A DNA stretch of 64,000 nt from Symbiodinium microadriaticum (Eukaryota > Sar > Dinophyceae > Suessiales > Symbiodiniaceae): assembly GCA_001939145.1 (NCBI GenBank), contig LSRX01000063.1, positions 1,040,554 to 1,104,553 of the forward strand, read 5' to 3'. This document shows, one piece after another, positions 44,090 through 55,064 of this stretch (the first letter of the stretch is position 1; each line of letters begins with the position of its first letter). A program made the position numbers and the translations under genes. Under the pieces are notes generated by a model. That model made no database searches. It was given only the letters and a program-made list of their open reading frames with translations, and was not told the origin of the DNA.

Positions 44090-45765
44090 GTGGCTTCTAA
44101 CTTTGAACAGCAGGTCATGGCAAAGATCCAAAGCTTTGGCAACCAGGACCTGTCCAATACTTCGTGGGTGTGGGCCCCAGTCATGTCGGCAAGCAGAAAG
44201 CACATGACAAAAGGTCTGGTAACCTGGACCCGGGGCTCCTCGTAGATCCCGTGTGCTTAGCAATGCTTAAGCCATCTTCTTAGGCGCACACCAAACAACC
44301 CAAGAGTTCACACCGGTGGTTGACGAACAGCGGCCGAGGCTTTTGCAAAGATGGCTGTTTCAAACGTGGGAACCCCTGCCTTTGCCAGAGTGTCTTTTTG
44401 CCTGGCTTCAAGCTTGCCTTAGGCTGCCCTACTGTCAGGCGATGATGATGACAGCAATCGGGAAAAAGCTGGTCACCATGGTCAAGGAGAGGATGCAACC
44501 TTCATCGCCCCGGTCACGCCAGCAAGCAAAGTCTCTTCATCAGGACTTGATCCCGCAGGATCTGGCAAACACCGCGGTGGCCCCAATGCATCGCGTGGGG
44601 TCCAACGACAGCCGAAAAAAGGGCTGTGTTGAAGCGGCTCTTCAGCCTCAGAGAAAGAATTTGATCCCATGTGCTTTGCAAACCAAGGCATGGGCCTTTG
44701 CCACCCTGGGTCTTCCCGACAGCGGCTTGGCTGACAGTGTTCCCCACCTCAGGTCAGGAGAGATCTGCAGAGCACTTGAAGAGAGGTGACCTCATGGATC
44801 AGATCTTACTGGAGGCTCGCTGTTCTACAGAACTCAGCAAAGGCCACCATCTCTCGACTCGCTGAAGTTCAGGTCATCGCCAAGGTGAGCGATTTCTCCA
44901 CCCAGAATCTGGCAAATACTGCCTGGGCATATGCGAAGCTGGGATCCCAAGAACGGCACGGTTTACAGCACCTTGGCTTCGAGATGCATCTTTGCCCTTC
45001 TTGCAGGCTTGGGCTCTGGAATGAGCGGCTTATGCAGACGTCTCGTACTGAGTTTGGGCCATTCGTGGCACGAGACATCACGAGACGCAGTGTTCTGCAT
45101 GAGATTTGAACTTGCAAGGCTTTCCCTGGCAATTGTCCGCAAGGCCATGTTGCTCGCACATGTCCTGCAATCGCTTTCCTGCTTCAGTTGTGAGTCTGGT
45201 GTTCCGTATCGGGTGCAGGTCAAAGACTTCGATGGGCAGGCATGGAATCATGCCGAAAACCGTGGTTTCAATCCGCAAGCGCTCTGAACCACCGAGTCTG
45301 ACCGAGAGCGCTTTGGTCAGGGCCTGGCCAATGTGGCGTGGGCTTACGCAGTACTGGGCTTCAGGAGCCTCGCCCCCAGGTTTCCATTTCCCGATGCTGC
45401 CTACGACTCCGAAACTACCAATCCTTATATCCTGGCGCTACACAACTAGACACCGAGTTTTCATGAAGATGAGAGATATAAATATGGATTTCCGCGAGCT
45501 TCAGGCAAGAGGCTCTCGGAAGCTCTGCTCGCCGCTTCCCTTGAGAAGATCGCGGCCCAAGAGTTCGGAGCGCAGGACAGTGACACCTACAAATTCACGG
45601 TATCTTTGGGAAGGCCCAGGGAGTCGTGAGCTGCGTCCATCCGCAGGAGTTGGCGAATCTGGCCTTTTCCTTCGATGTCACGGGCGACGAAGATCGTTTG
45701 CGAGCCTTCCTGGAGGACCTTTACTTGTGTGCCAAGTCTTCTTCGCACGCCCGGCTTTGAATAGA
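44090..45765 (+). CDS. NxAWAxAKL-repeat (HPR/RAP-type) protein, multi-exon
   Basis: Successive repeat exons: VMAKIQSFGNQDLSNTSWVW (about 44112-44172), DLIPQDLANTAVA (about 44546-44585, with the key Trp replaced), TKAWAFATLGLPDSGL (about 44682-44730), ISRLAEVQVIAKVSDFSTQN continuing LANTAWAYAKLGSQ (about 44849-44950), RFGQGLANVAWAYAVLGF (about 45308-45362), RLSEALLAASLEKIAAQEFG (about 45511-45570) and HPQELANLAFSFDVTGDEDR continuing LRAFLEDLYLCAK (about 45640-45735, stop about 45760). The two-helix unit V-x-x-V-x-x-F-x-x-Q-[DEN]-LANTAWA-x-AKL is clear. By family this is probably an organelle-targeted RNA-binding protein. No RAP domain is seen. This is the best conserved locus of the type in the window. 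Confidence 0.65.
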
Positions 45766-45959
45766 ACATTCGGGGTCTCTTGCTTGAGAGGCCGCGGTGC
45801 CTCGCTTTCTGTCGGTTGATGGTTTCTCGGATGCCGCAGCTGCACCCTCAGATAGTGGTTGACTCTGAAATTAAATTTGGGTCATTTAAGTTTAACGAAG
45901 TACATAGGGGGCAGTGTCAGCATGGCATAAACGTCCCGGGTGAAGCATGCAGGTACATT

Positions 45960-46180
45960 ATGCAAATTATGCATGTATGTATGTATGTAGCAGAGGGAGC
46001 ACAAACCTCGCCTCACGCTGTTCGAGCGCGAGTGCTAAACAAATGTATGTAGCAGGGACGGAAGCAAGGAAGGACGGAGGGAGGCAGGGAGGGAGGGAGG
46101 GAAGGAAGCGAGGTGGGTACTAGTTTATTACGTTATTTTTACATACATGCATACATACATAAAGGCATCCATCTACCCAT
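45960..46180. repeat. ATGT and GGGA/GGAA microsatellites
   Basis: TATGCATGTATGTATGT (about 45968-45990), purine-rich GGAGGGAGGGAGGGA (about 46070-46110) and CATACATACATA (about 46142-46162). Confidence 0.8.
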
Positions 46181-46189
46181 CTATCTGCT

Positions 46190-46615
46190 TAATTAACTAC
46201 CTGAATAGAAACGGTTCGTTGGAGTGTCAAAGCGTATGTGTTCGTGTTCCTGTGGTCCGCCCGTATGAATGTATGATAATGTATGTGCTGCACGCACTGA
46301 CGCTCGAATATCGGCACAGTGGTGCCAAATGTTAAGCGGTTAAGTACTGCAGTGTCTCATAGATCTTCAAAGCTTGTGTCATGACACGAAAACGACTGAG
46401 ACAGACATGTGCTCGAAAACGATGCCAGCTTAGAAGAACCCGACAGAGCCTATAGAATGCATGCGTCTACAATTACAACCGTGTTTGTACTTTTCCTTGT
46501 GGCAACCACTGAGATGACCCTTTTGCAAATTGAGTGTTAAAAGCACTAGAGAACGGCAGTCAGCAGCTTAGAACATTCCGTAACGCTGTATCACATCACA
46601 AACTAAGGAAACTTT
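46190..46615. other. no gene seen
   Basis: AT-richer sequence without a convincing frame, domain or repeat. Confidence 0.4.
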
Positions 46616-46624
46616 TGTTCACAT

Positions 46625-46780
46625 TACTTGGAGGGTCGGGGGACTTAGTAAGTGGGTAATAAGTAGACTTATAAGTACCGTAAATGGACCTATAATTAAA
46701 AAGGGCCCTAGTTGGTGTTATGATACTTGTAAGTCTATAAAATATAACTATTTACTAAGAGTCCCCCGACCCTCCAAGTA
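46625..46780. mobile_element. MITE-like element with 21-bp perfect inverted ends
   Basis: The first 21 bases (TACTTGGAGGGTCGGGGGAC plus T) are the exact reverse complement of the last 21 (46760-46780). The 156-bp element starts and ends in TA, as expected for a TA target duplication of Tc1/mariner-type MITEs. The core is AT-rich and non-coding. Confidence 0.7.
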
Positions 46781-47289
46781 GCAACTTACGAGCTGGGAAT
46801 GCGCAAGATTTGAAAGCCGCAGTTTATTTAGCTACGCCGTAGAGCAGTGCCAGAACTGGTTGTACCAGATCCAAGCAGAGAACGCGTGCATGCAGCAAGG
46901 AGAAGTGCAATTGTAATCCTGTGCATGTATGTGCATGTATGTGCATGTATGAAACCGTATCTCAACTGGCAAAATAGTGTTAGAATGGAACCTTCGAACT
47001 TCATGTACAGAAGACGAGTTGGGTGTGTGTGTGTGTGAAGAAATGATTGGATGGTGTCATGTAGAAAGGCGGCGCACAGACTAGTAACGCAATGAATCGT
47101 CTTAGTGCAAAACAAGAGAGACCATGCCGAATCAGGCGCTGGTACAGCCAAGGCCAGTACTGAGCTCGCGAACATCGTGGCTCGCCACCGGTTTCGGAGC
47201 AGAGGCCATGGGCTCGGTGACGCCATATTTCTAGAGGCTTGGGCCGGCTCACGGCTGCACGTCATCAACACTTTGGACATAATCTGTTT

Positions 47290-47760
47290 CGCGAGGTGCG
47301 GAAGAATTAGATGTGGAGTTTCGCCAGCGCTTCTTCCACCCTGTCTTGAGGGCATTGCAGAAATGCGTGGGGCTCGATGCAGAGGCAGCAGATATGCCAC
47401 CGCCGCACTTCTTCACGTCTCCAGGTGCGACGCCCGGAGGAGACTCTGTGGAGGAGTCTGACAGAATCGTCGAGGAGCTAGCGGAAGAGGTGACAACGGC
47501 CGGAAGCTGGGCAAAATGCGGGCATGACTTCGTAGCCGCCATGCAGAGTCACCCCTTCCACTTGAGGACTCACAAATTTTGGTGACTTGGCTGAAGCAAC
47601 TCAACTACCGTTTGTCCGTGAAGCTGCAGGCATGCACACAGACTGGCATGTCGGCCAATTGCTCTCTGCTGTCCCAAGGTTACGTCTATGCACGACAGGC
47701 CATGCAAGAGCTAGGCTGGAAGCTGCGGTGTGAGTTCGTGCTGCCCACCAGTTATGCCTG
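47290..47760 (+). CDS. unrecognised exon(s)
   Basis: About 47313-47585 reads VEFRQRFFHPVLRALQKCVG continuing LDAEAADMPPPHFF and then SVEESDRIVEELAEEVTTAG. It looks like a genuine exon with a helical, acidic character. A stretch MPEAQGFRICDGSERPEWVM continuing EARALARSQLEEWRIP follows at 47754-47862. No family is recognised. Confidence 0.4.
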
Positions 47761-48059
47761 AAGCACAAGGTTTTCGGATCTGCGACGGGAGCGAACGCCC
47801 GGAATGGGTGATGGAAGCCAGAGCGTTGGCAAGAAGCCAGCTGGAGGAATGGCGTATTCCCGGCACCGAAAACATTGTCGCCAGGTCCCCAGCAACTTCT
47901 CCAAAACGCTCTGTGCGACTGTCAACTCAAAACCACGTAACTTCGGAGGCCGTACTCTCCTACGAGCTGCACTATAGCGCCTTATCTGGCTGAGAGCTGT
48001 ATAAGTACGAAGAGTTCTTTCAAACCTGACCGTCCTGTGCTCAGAGTGCTTTCCTCTCG

Positions 48060-48829
48060 ACCGCTCGCGCAAGCGCAGGCGGTGAGGTGCTGCGCCGCGA
48101 GCCCACGGTGGTCACGAGCGGCTGGGCCGAAGGCGTCCACGATGAGGTCAAGGCACAGCGTTCCGCCGAGGGTTTAGGGTTTTGGGTCTTGGGTTTAGGG
48201 TTTAGGGTTTTTGGGTTTAGGGTTTATGCCGGGGGGGTGGATTCCATCATCACAATCAGCTCAAAGTACTCGCACCTTGCTGGTCAGGCCATGTTACGGC
48301 CCGTGGATGCCCGGGGCTGGTCCTGCGAGTCCTACTCTGAGCGAGTGGCGCTACTGGAACTTATTGAGGCGGAACCCGGAAGCTCGGACCGCGCCCGGTT
48401 TAGGGTTTCGGGTTGAGGGTTTTGTGAGGATGTTGCTTGCAAGCGAGACGTGTGCAAGTGTTGCGGTATCTAGTATATGCCAGTTGCAGCATCACCATCT
48501 CCGTGGACTACTGTAGAGTTTGGTCGTTTTCAAAGTTGGACCGAGGATGTTTGAGGTTCGAAGGTCAATTGTATTGTTGGATGTTTCATGGCTGGGAGGC
48601 TTCCCAAAAAATCATGGGCACTAGTTTCTTTAAGTTCGCCCCCCCCCCCTCCCCCCAAAAAAAAGGGGGAAGTGACGCGACTCACAGCAGAACCCGGTCA
48701 GGCTGCCAGATGCAGGTTCGGTGATGAATCCGTGTCGGAGCTGACGGGCTGGGTCCGGATGTACCACTCGCATCACACAAGTGTGCAGCTGAAGCTGCAA
48801 GAGAGGGGAGCATCAGTCAAAGCCGGTTA
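48060..48829 (+). CDS. unrecognised protein; telomere-like tract in frame
   Basis: One open frame (48087-48416) reads LRREPTVVTSGWAEGVHDEV continuing KAQRSAE, then GLGFWVLGLGFRVFGFR encoded by a telomere-like tract (48170-48228), then VYAGGVDSIITISSKYSHLA and on to LLELIEAEPGSSDRA, and ends in a second short tract. A later exon (about 48717-48829) reads FGDESVSELTGWVRMYHSHH continuing TSVQLKLQERGASVKAG and a stop. The tract is either spliced out (it supplies GT at its start and TTTAG at its end) or translated as Gly/Phe/Leu/Val-rich sequence; the frame is kept either way. The function is unknown. Confidence 0.45.
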
Positions 48830-49139
48830 AGGCGTTTGCCTAGGGCCTTGAGCCTAGTCTCGCCCGATACTGGATACTTGTCACCAAGGACGGGGCTTGG
48901 AGTGTTTTGCCAGTTTCGTCGCCACGTCCCCAAGGCAACGGCCTATCGATTGCCTTTACGTCGCCTTTTGGCTGTGGCACATGTGTCACCGAAGCTCTCC
49001 AGGTCAGCTTGGACTTGGACTTTGATGGAGCCTGGTACACATGGGCGGGCAACCCTCGTCCGTTAACAATGCTCTCCGATGAGCCCAGCTTGCATGAAGA
49101 TTCACAGTGGACCAAGCTTTGATCTTTAGGCATGTCTTA

Positions 49140-49680
49140 GCGCTCCGAGGAAGAGAGCCTCTACTACTACGGCTGACACCGGTTGCTGGTTTTCCACGAC
49201 AGCGATTGGTTGACGAAGAGCAGTGATCGATTGTCGCGACGAGCAATCGCTGTCAAATGCTTCCTTGTCACATCAGCACATCAGAACTTGCACATCTCAA
49301 AGGCTCACGTCTTTCTTGCGCAGCTTTCGCACTCAATCTGGGGCTAGCAGCCCAATGGACTTCTGGAACGCACGGCACAAAGATTTACTCACATTCTACA
49401 GGGAACGTGCAGGGTTCTTACTCACCCAAAGCCGATGGATAGCCGGCTATCCTCCAAGACCTCCACAGCGAGCTACGCGACTGCCAGGGGGAAAGGGAGG
49501 TTTGGGGTTTAGGCTTAGGGCCTTGCACAGGCGCTTTTTATGTGATCGGTGGTCGCTGCTAAGGTGGAGCAGGAGCCTACTCCCTGGAAGTGTCCCACCT
49601 GCGCCAGTCAGCGTGACCCAGACGCAAACCCAAGGGATCCTCCACTATAGTAAGCTATGGTAAGTGCAATGCCAGTATGG
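49140..49680. other. no gene supported; minor telomere-like motif
   Basis: A degenerate GGGGTTTAGGCTTAGGG lies at about 49503-49520. Otherwise only short competing frames are present. Confidence 0.35.
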
Positions 49681-49681
49681 G

Positions 49682-50118
49682 TGTTTTCAAGATTAGGGGG
49701 CGCTAGTATAGCATCTTAAATAGTAGGATCCTTATTATAAGGACCCCCCAAAATAAGGTACCCCTAACTTTCGGAAACAGAGAGTGGAATGTGCAGGCCC
49801 TGGACCTTCTGACTTAGTATGTTTTGCAGCCTCTGACCTTGAGCCTCAAACGACTTCCCTGCGGTGCGACCTAGTCAGCTGAGCGGGTGGGAAAAGGCAA
49901 CTTTCGGAAACTCCCGTCTATTCCGGTTTGGCCTGAAGGAGATCGGTGAGATGGGACCTGCCCCGACTGCGCGACAAGCATGACGAGAGAGGGGACGCTT
50001 TGCAGAAGTTAGCCTCTGGGACTTTCCGAAAATAAGGGGTACCCTTTTTTGCGGTCCTTATCACAAGGATCCAAAAATTTAGGGTACTATATTAGGGTCC
50101 CCTATTTTCGGAAACCCC
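49682..50118. mobile_element. foldback-type element with ~100-bp inverted ends
   Basis: The left arm (about 49682-49780) and the reverse complement of the right arm (about 50020-50118) align over about 100 bp. They share GTTTTC/GTTTCC starts, GGATCCTTATTATAAGGACC against GGATCCTTGTGATAAGGACC, and GGTACCCCT followed by TTTCGGAAA. The roughly 240-bp centre is non-coding. Nothing resembling a transposase is present. Confidence 0.6.
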
Positions 50119-50119
50119 C

Positions 50120-51135
50120 AATATGTGCAGCATAGCGTAATAGTGAATTGTTAGCCTTTTCTGGTGTATGCTAACTATGCGTAGCCTCACGGTAGCTTGT
50201 CATTGGAGATGACGGCGGGTGATGTTTGCAAGTTGGCTGAGCGGTTGAGCAAGAGATTCAGTTGACTCCGCAAGGTGACCAAGCAAGAGGCTTTTTGCTG
50301 GATTCTATTTGGCTCCTCCTTGGTGCCTTGGATTGACGGAACGGGTGCAGGACTTTAGCGACAAAGCCGTTGTTTCCTTGTCGCCTCAGGCTACTATAGC
50401 CATGCACTTCGCGAAGGGACAGACGCTGCCGCGCTTGCTGCTGGCTCTCTTTACATACTGGCACCTTGTTTGACATCATGGTGTGTGCGATCGGACCGTA
50501 GCGCTAGCCATAGCATGTCATCCGTATCGAAATTTGCACCAAGGAGCCTTTATGCTGCATCGGCCGAATATGCTCCTGGGCGATAATCCAGAACAAGGAT
50601 CAAAGGAACCATCGAAGAAGAGGAATTACAGCAAGCAAAACAGACGACATGAAAGACCAATTACCGGAGGTGTGCGGCAAAGAAGCACACGGCAGCAACA
50701 ATAAGACAACGAAGAAGCTGCAACTCCAAAACAGTCCACACACCCCACTCTCCCCCACGGGATATTGCGAGTTGATCCGGAGAGGTATTGTAGAGGCGAC
50801 GGCCTGCACCGTGCGGTCCTGCCTGAAAGATCTTCCCTGCTGTGCTCTTGCCTTCCCTGAGTCTACCCGATTCAGTGCTGACGGATCAGATCATCGTGTG
50901 TTCTACATCCTGCCGCTAGGCTGCAGGCAGACACCACTCAGTATTGGCATAGCACTACGCAAGCGTAGTGACACAGTCTCTAGCAAGCAGCACGGCAAAG
51001 AGTTTTCCCGCCGAAGCGGCCTCTTTCGTGCTCTTGGCGCTGCTCTCGCTCCATGCTTTCGATTGTCTACGGCTCAAGGACTCCTCGCACCAGTGCCCTC
51101 AGTAGCCATCAGTAGCCCCTCCGTTGCTGCGCCCT
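50120..51135. other. no gene supported upstream of GST
   Basis: A plus-strand frame (50649-51248) overlaps the GST start in another frame. It has no domain and is treated as a chance ORF. The stretch presumably holds the GST 5' UTR or trans-splice site, but no spliced-leader relict is seen. Confidence 0.4.
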
Positions 51136-51139
51136 CAAA

Positions 51140-51820
51140 ATGCCCAGCTACAAGCTTACCTACTTCGACATCCGCGGCCTTGCTGAGAACGCACGCATCT
51201 TCCTCGCGGTTGCACAGCAGCCTTACGAAGATGTGCGTCTCTCCTTGACATTCGGAACGCCCGGAGACTTCAGCACCATGCAGCGGCCAGAGTTCGATGA
51301 GATGAAGGCCAAGGGTGAGCTCGACATCTCTCTTGGCAAAGTGCCACTGCTGGAAGTGGACGGCGTGAAGATCGGCCAGTCCAAGGCCATCGAGCGCTAC
51401 CTTGCCAAGGAGCTTGGCTTGGCCGGCTCCAGCCCCGTCGAGGCTGCGCAGGTCGACCAGCTTGGTGAGACCGTCCGTGACATCAAGGATGCCTACCAGA
51501 AGGTTCGCGGACTCCAAGATGAGGAGGCAAAGAAGAAGGGCATGGAGAAATGGTTCGCCGAAGATCTTCCCAATTGGGTGAAGCTGGCCGAGAAGTCTCT
51601 CCCTGCCGGCCCGGGGCCGTTCATGGTCGGGGGCAAAGTCTCTGCTGCGGACCTGCTCTTCTACACCCTCCTCCTGGCACCGGGAGGATTCTTTGACAAC
51701 ACGGAGGGAGCCAAGGCTTCTTTCCAGGACAGCCCGAAGATCAAAGCCGCACTGGAAGCTGTCGATGCTCTTCCTCAGCTGCAGGAGTACCTGAAGAATC
51801 GCAAACCGAGCCCGTTCTAA
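51140..51820 (+). CDS. glutathione S-transferase (sigma-like)
   Basis: A 226-residue single-exon ORF of normal GST length. The N-terminal thioredoxin-like domain begins MPSYKLTYFDIRGLAENARI, with the catalytic Tyr at residue 8. The glutathione-binding cis-Pro lies in KVPLLEVDG (residues 67-75), and the QSKAIERYLA segment (80-89) binds the gamma-glutamyl group. The C-terminal helical domain (about 100-220) includes AADLLFY. The YFDxRGxAExxR start and the QSxAI motif point to the sigma/alpha-mu-pi group. The role is conjugation of glutathione to electrophiles or peroxide detoxification, probably cytosolic since no leader peptide is visible. It is unusual here in lacking introns, which fits an mRNA-derived gene. 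Confidence 0.93.
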   Translation: MPSYKLTYFDIRGLAENARIFLAVAQQPYEDVRLSLTFGTPGDFSTMQRPEFDEMKAKGELDISLGKVPLLEVDGVKIGQSKAIERYLAKELGLAGSSPVEAAQVDQLGETVRDIKDAYQKVRGLQDEEAKKKGMEKWFAEDLPNWVKLAEKSLPAGPGPFMVGGKVSAADLLFYTLLLAPGGFFDNTEGAKASFQDSPKIKAALEAVDALPQLQEYLKNRKPSPF

Positions 51821-51824
51821 GACA

Positions 51825-53100
51825 CGATTCTGAAAGTCTCGTGTGGGCTTTTGATGACAAGGGGAATGGATGCGCGGCAGAGGCCCTTTGCCCCTGCACC
51901 TTCGACCCTTGCTTCTGAAGCAGATTCTTGATGGTTCGTGCACTCCAGGGGATTCTTGGCTCCTGTTTCACGCCGACCTCGTACCGTGAACCTCGCCTGG
52001 CTAGTCGCGGCTAGTCCGAGTTGTGAGAGCGTAACATTGTATCGGAGCATGCGGTAACGAAGGTTTCCATGATTCAAAAATATTTCAAGTTTGTGGCCCT
52101 GCTCACTGATCGTATCATAAGGGGCGCCCTTTGTGATAACCGGAGCGGTTCCATCAGGCACACACTTGTCTAGAAAGAAATTCAGATCTGAATGTCCGCA
52201 GAACAAATATCAAGGGTGAGCCACGTGCAGCACAAAGAAAGGTAGTTAAAGGTTTTCTGGCCCAGTTGTTATCCATTCTGGAGGGACGCAGAAGTGGAGA
52301 TGGATTCTCAGCGGGCTCCATGGCTTGGACAAAACGGGTTTTCGAGTCTGGCATGCTGGAGCAGCTCAGCTCGAGCGAGTGTACCATACATCTGTTCAAC
52401 TCTATAACAGGTTTGCGAGCAGGGGTGTTCATTGCATGGTGCGACTCTTGTCAAGCGAAGTCGCACACCAATTCTGTGGCTTCAGGCACTGCTTAACTTG
52501 GGTACCCGTCGGGCTCTGGGCGTACATTCTTCTCTCGGCCAATGGTGTCTAGAGGCTGCTTGCTTGAGGCTGGCTATGAGCATCTTTTTCATGGACGTGA
52601 ACTGGACAGGCATTGTATCGTCTCGGCATGTCCGTGATACCAAGACGGTCCCACGCACGAGCAAGCAACGGCACTTAGAAAGCGATTTCAATTGCTGTCA
52701 CGTTGCAAGCCCTGCTCGAGCAGCACTGCAGGTGATGTCTTGGCAGCTGGAAACCCAGATGCTCGAAAGTTGCACTTAAATGGTCTTGCGGCCTGTTACA
52801 TGCTGAGACCTCGACGCATGCAGTCCAGCAGTTGTTACGTTGTTGTCGATCAACTACCATGTTGCCACAAGTATTCATGATTTGCTGCTCAGGATTGGAC
52901 TGATGCACGCTCGAGTTGGGGTTTGGCTACCCGCCTGCCGCAGCCTAGCTCGTTTTAGCTGGAGCGGGGCTGGGCCAGGGCTAGCGTTACCTGCAGCAAT
53001 GAGGCACGTTTGCTACCTTCCACCTCGTTCTGAATGCGGTAAGTGCCGGTCTCTACCTCTTCGCGGCAAGAAGCTCTGAAGGGCTTTGCCAGGCACTTGT
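51825..53100. other. weak exon signals only
   Basis: A stretch LLSILEGRRSGDGFSAGSMA continuing WTKRVFESGMLEQL (about 52263-52365) looks exon-like. Other frames are unconvincing. No repeat or RNA gene is seen. Confidence 0.3.
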
Positions 53101-53159
53101 CATGAAACACAGTCCTAAAAGTGACCTCAGCCACTGTTGAAGGTGCTCTGCTGGATTTC

Positions 53160-55061
53160 CTGTGCGCTGTTCTTCCCCAGGACGGTCTGTTTTGCCAAGC
53201 GCATCTTACCACGAGATCTGTCCAGCAAGGACGTATGGTCTGCCGCAGCACAACCTCATTGATTCGATCACGAGGCAGCGTAATGCGAAGGACTACATTG
53301 GCGGCTGCCTGAGCGGGGCTTCCCCTGCGTCAGGGCGACCGAGCTACCTGAAGTTTCCGGATCGGTTCAGGTCGGTCTCAGACTGTTATGATCACTACCC
53401 TCGCTTTGCCCTCGGCATGATTTATTCAGCACTTGCTTTTGAAGCATTCTGCCAGCTTCGACCTGAAGTATCATTGCTGGGCTCTACTCCGTTTTATTGC
53501 AGGCCTTGGTGGTGAAATGCATTACCAAGGGGGTCGAGCCAGGCGGAGCAGTGCTGAGACAGTGTACGTGATGCGCGCTGCAGCTGGTGTGGTGCAGGGC
53601 AGATACAGCTGGGCCACGACAGCTTTTGGACCCTCATGTCCTCCCTGTTGCCACAGCCCCAGCAGAGGGGACATGTCGGGGCCACCGGCCATAAAGGCAG
53701 TTGACTGATCAGGTTGGTGCTACTGGTCAAGGTCCTGCTATACGATGTTCACATCGCGGACCCTTGAGCGTACACAACTACACTTTCGATTGGTGCTGCA
53801 AGCTGAAGAAGATGCCCTCAGGACACGAAGTGGCATGCAGTTCGGTGTGAGACCTCGCATCTGCGCCCAACGGCATTTCTCAGCTTGGTTCCGGTGGCAA
53901 TGGCGGGTGTGACTCAAGTTGCAACATCTCTGACATCTCGTTGGCACCACCAAGAAGGTCCCTGCGAAAGTTGTGTCTGTGTGTGTGTGGGGTCTCTCTT
54001 TGAGGTGATGATGATGGCAGCCGGCTCCTTCTTGGTGCTCGATGACGAGTTCAAGGCTGGATCTTCTCAGGGCAAAGCGGAGTGGGCTTGGATCTGGTAC
54101 ATTTCGCAGGACCGAGCGGTTGGGAGCCGAAAAGCTGGGCAGAGCTTCTGCCAAGGCCGCTCGGGCTGCATCGCATCGCTTCTGCCACAGATCTGCATTT
54201 GCTTTCCGATCGTGGTTTGGAGTCATGTCCTTAAGGCTTTGGTGTCTTGCTGCTATCCGTGTCTACAATGCGGATGCTTCATAACGAGCCACACGTCCCA
54301 GCCGTCAGCTGCAACAAGCGGCTGATGGTCATGTGGAAGGCCAAAGAAGTCACACTGTTGATGATACAAACCCTGCACTACCTTAAGGACCCTAAACTAT
54401 GGGAATGATGGTATATTCCTTATTATGGGTAATGCAGGATTTATATCATCACCCGTAACAAAGCTGCGCCGTCTCATCCTCGAAGCTCGCCTTTGACAGC
54501 CTTGCTCACAGGTCCAAGTTACTGTGCAGCTGCTCTTCGCGGCCCTGTCTTTTAGCTTATCGGGCAGAATCACTGGCAAAGAAGGTCTCTACCTCTGCGC
54601 CGGCATCTTAGATGTCCCAGCTGTGTAATGTGGAGATGCGACTCTGCACTTTGAGACTGCCGGGCCTTGAACTCGACAAACCATGGGCGGAATTTTCGTC
54701 GTTTGTGAGGCCCACATCCAAGGCCTTTCGTTGTGCAGGGTGGGTTTCCGCCCGTTCTGATTTTGACATGCAGAACTCCGGAGCAGCTCAACTCTGCTTC
54801 TTACGAGTATCATCTGTTGCTCCAGTGCTACTGCTACGACTCAACTCAGGTTTCTGAAGAACCCTTTTGCTTGCCTTGTTCCCAGGTCATCCTGACCACG
54901 ATCCTCATTGTACTAAATCTGCTGGACGAGCTCGAAGAGCTCCACTCCTACCGCGGAAACTGGAAGGTTGTCAGTCGCCTCAGACTTTTGCGTGGTTCGA
55001 GTTTTGAAGTGGCTGTTTCAGAGTCAGACGTGTCCGGACAAGGTGCGCACGATCGGTGACT
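53160..55061 (+). CDS. scattered unrecognised exons
   Basis: TYGLPQHNLIDSITRQRNAK continuing DYIGGCLSG (about 53232-53318), a stretch around GSFLVLDDEFKAGSSQGKAE (about 54024-54083), and VILTTILIVLNLLDELEELH continuing SYRGNWKVVSRLRLLRG (about 54886-54996, frame closing about 55059) look coding. The last could contain a short hydrophobic segment. No family is recognised and the pieces may belong to different genes. Confidence 0.25.
54353..54459. mobile_element. MITE-like element, copy 2
   Basis: This is the reverse-oriented relative of 12911-13020, with ends CTGTTGATGATACAAACC and GGATTTATATCATCACCCGT. The internal 46-base run from AAGGACCCTAAACTATGGGA through TATTCCTTATTATGGGTAAT is almost unchanged between the copies. 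Similarity extends a few bases past the right end (GTAACAAWGCT). Confidence 0.7.
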
Positions 55062-55064
55062 TGC

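Noticed and set aside
50649-51248. 199-codon plus-strand ORF upstream of the GST
   Set aside because: It overlaps the GST start in another frame, lacks any domain and has low-quality composition, so it is treated as chance.
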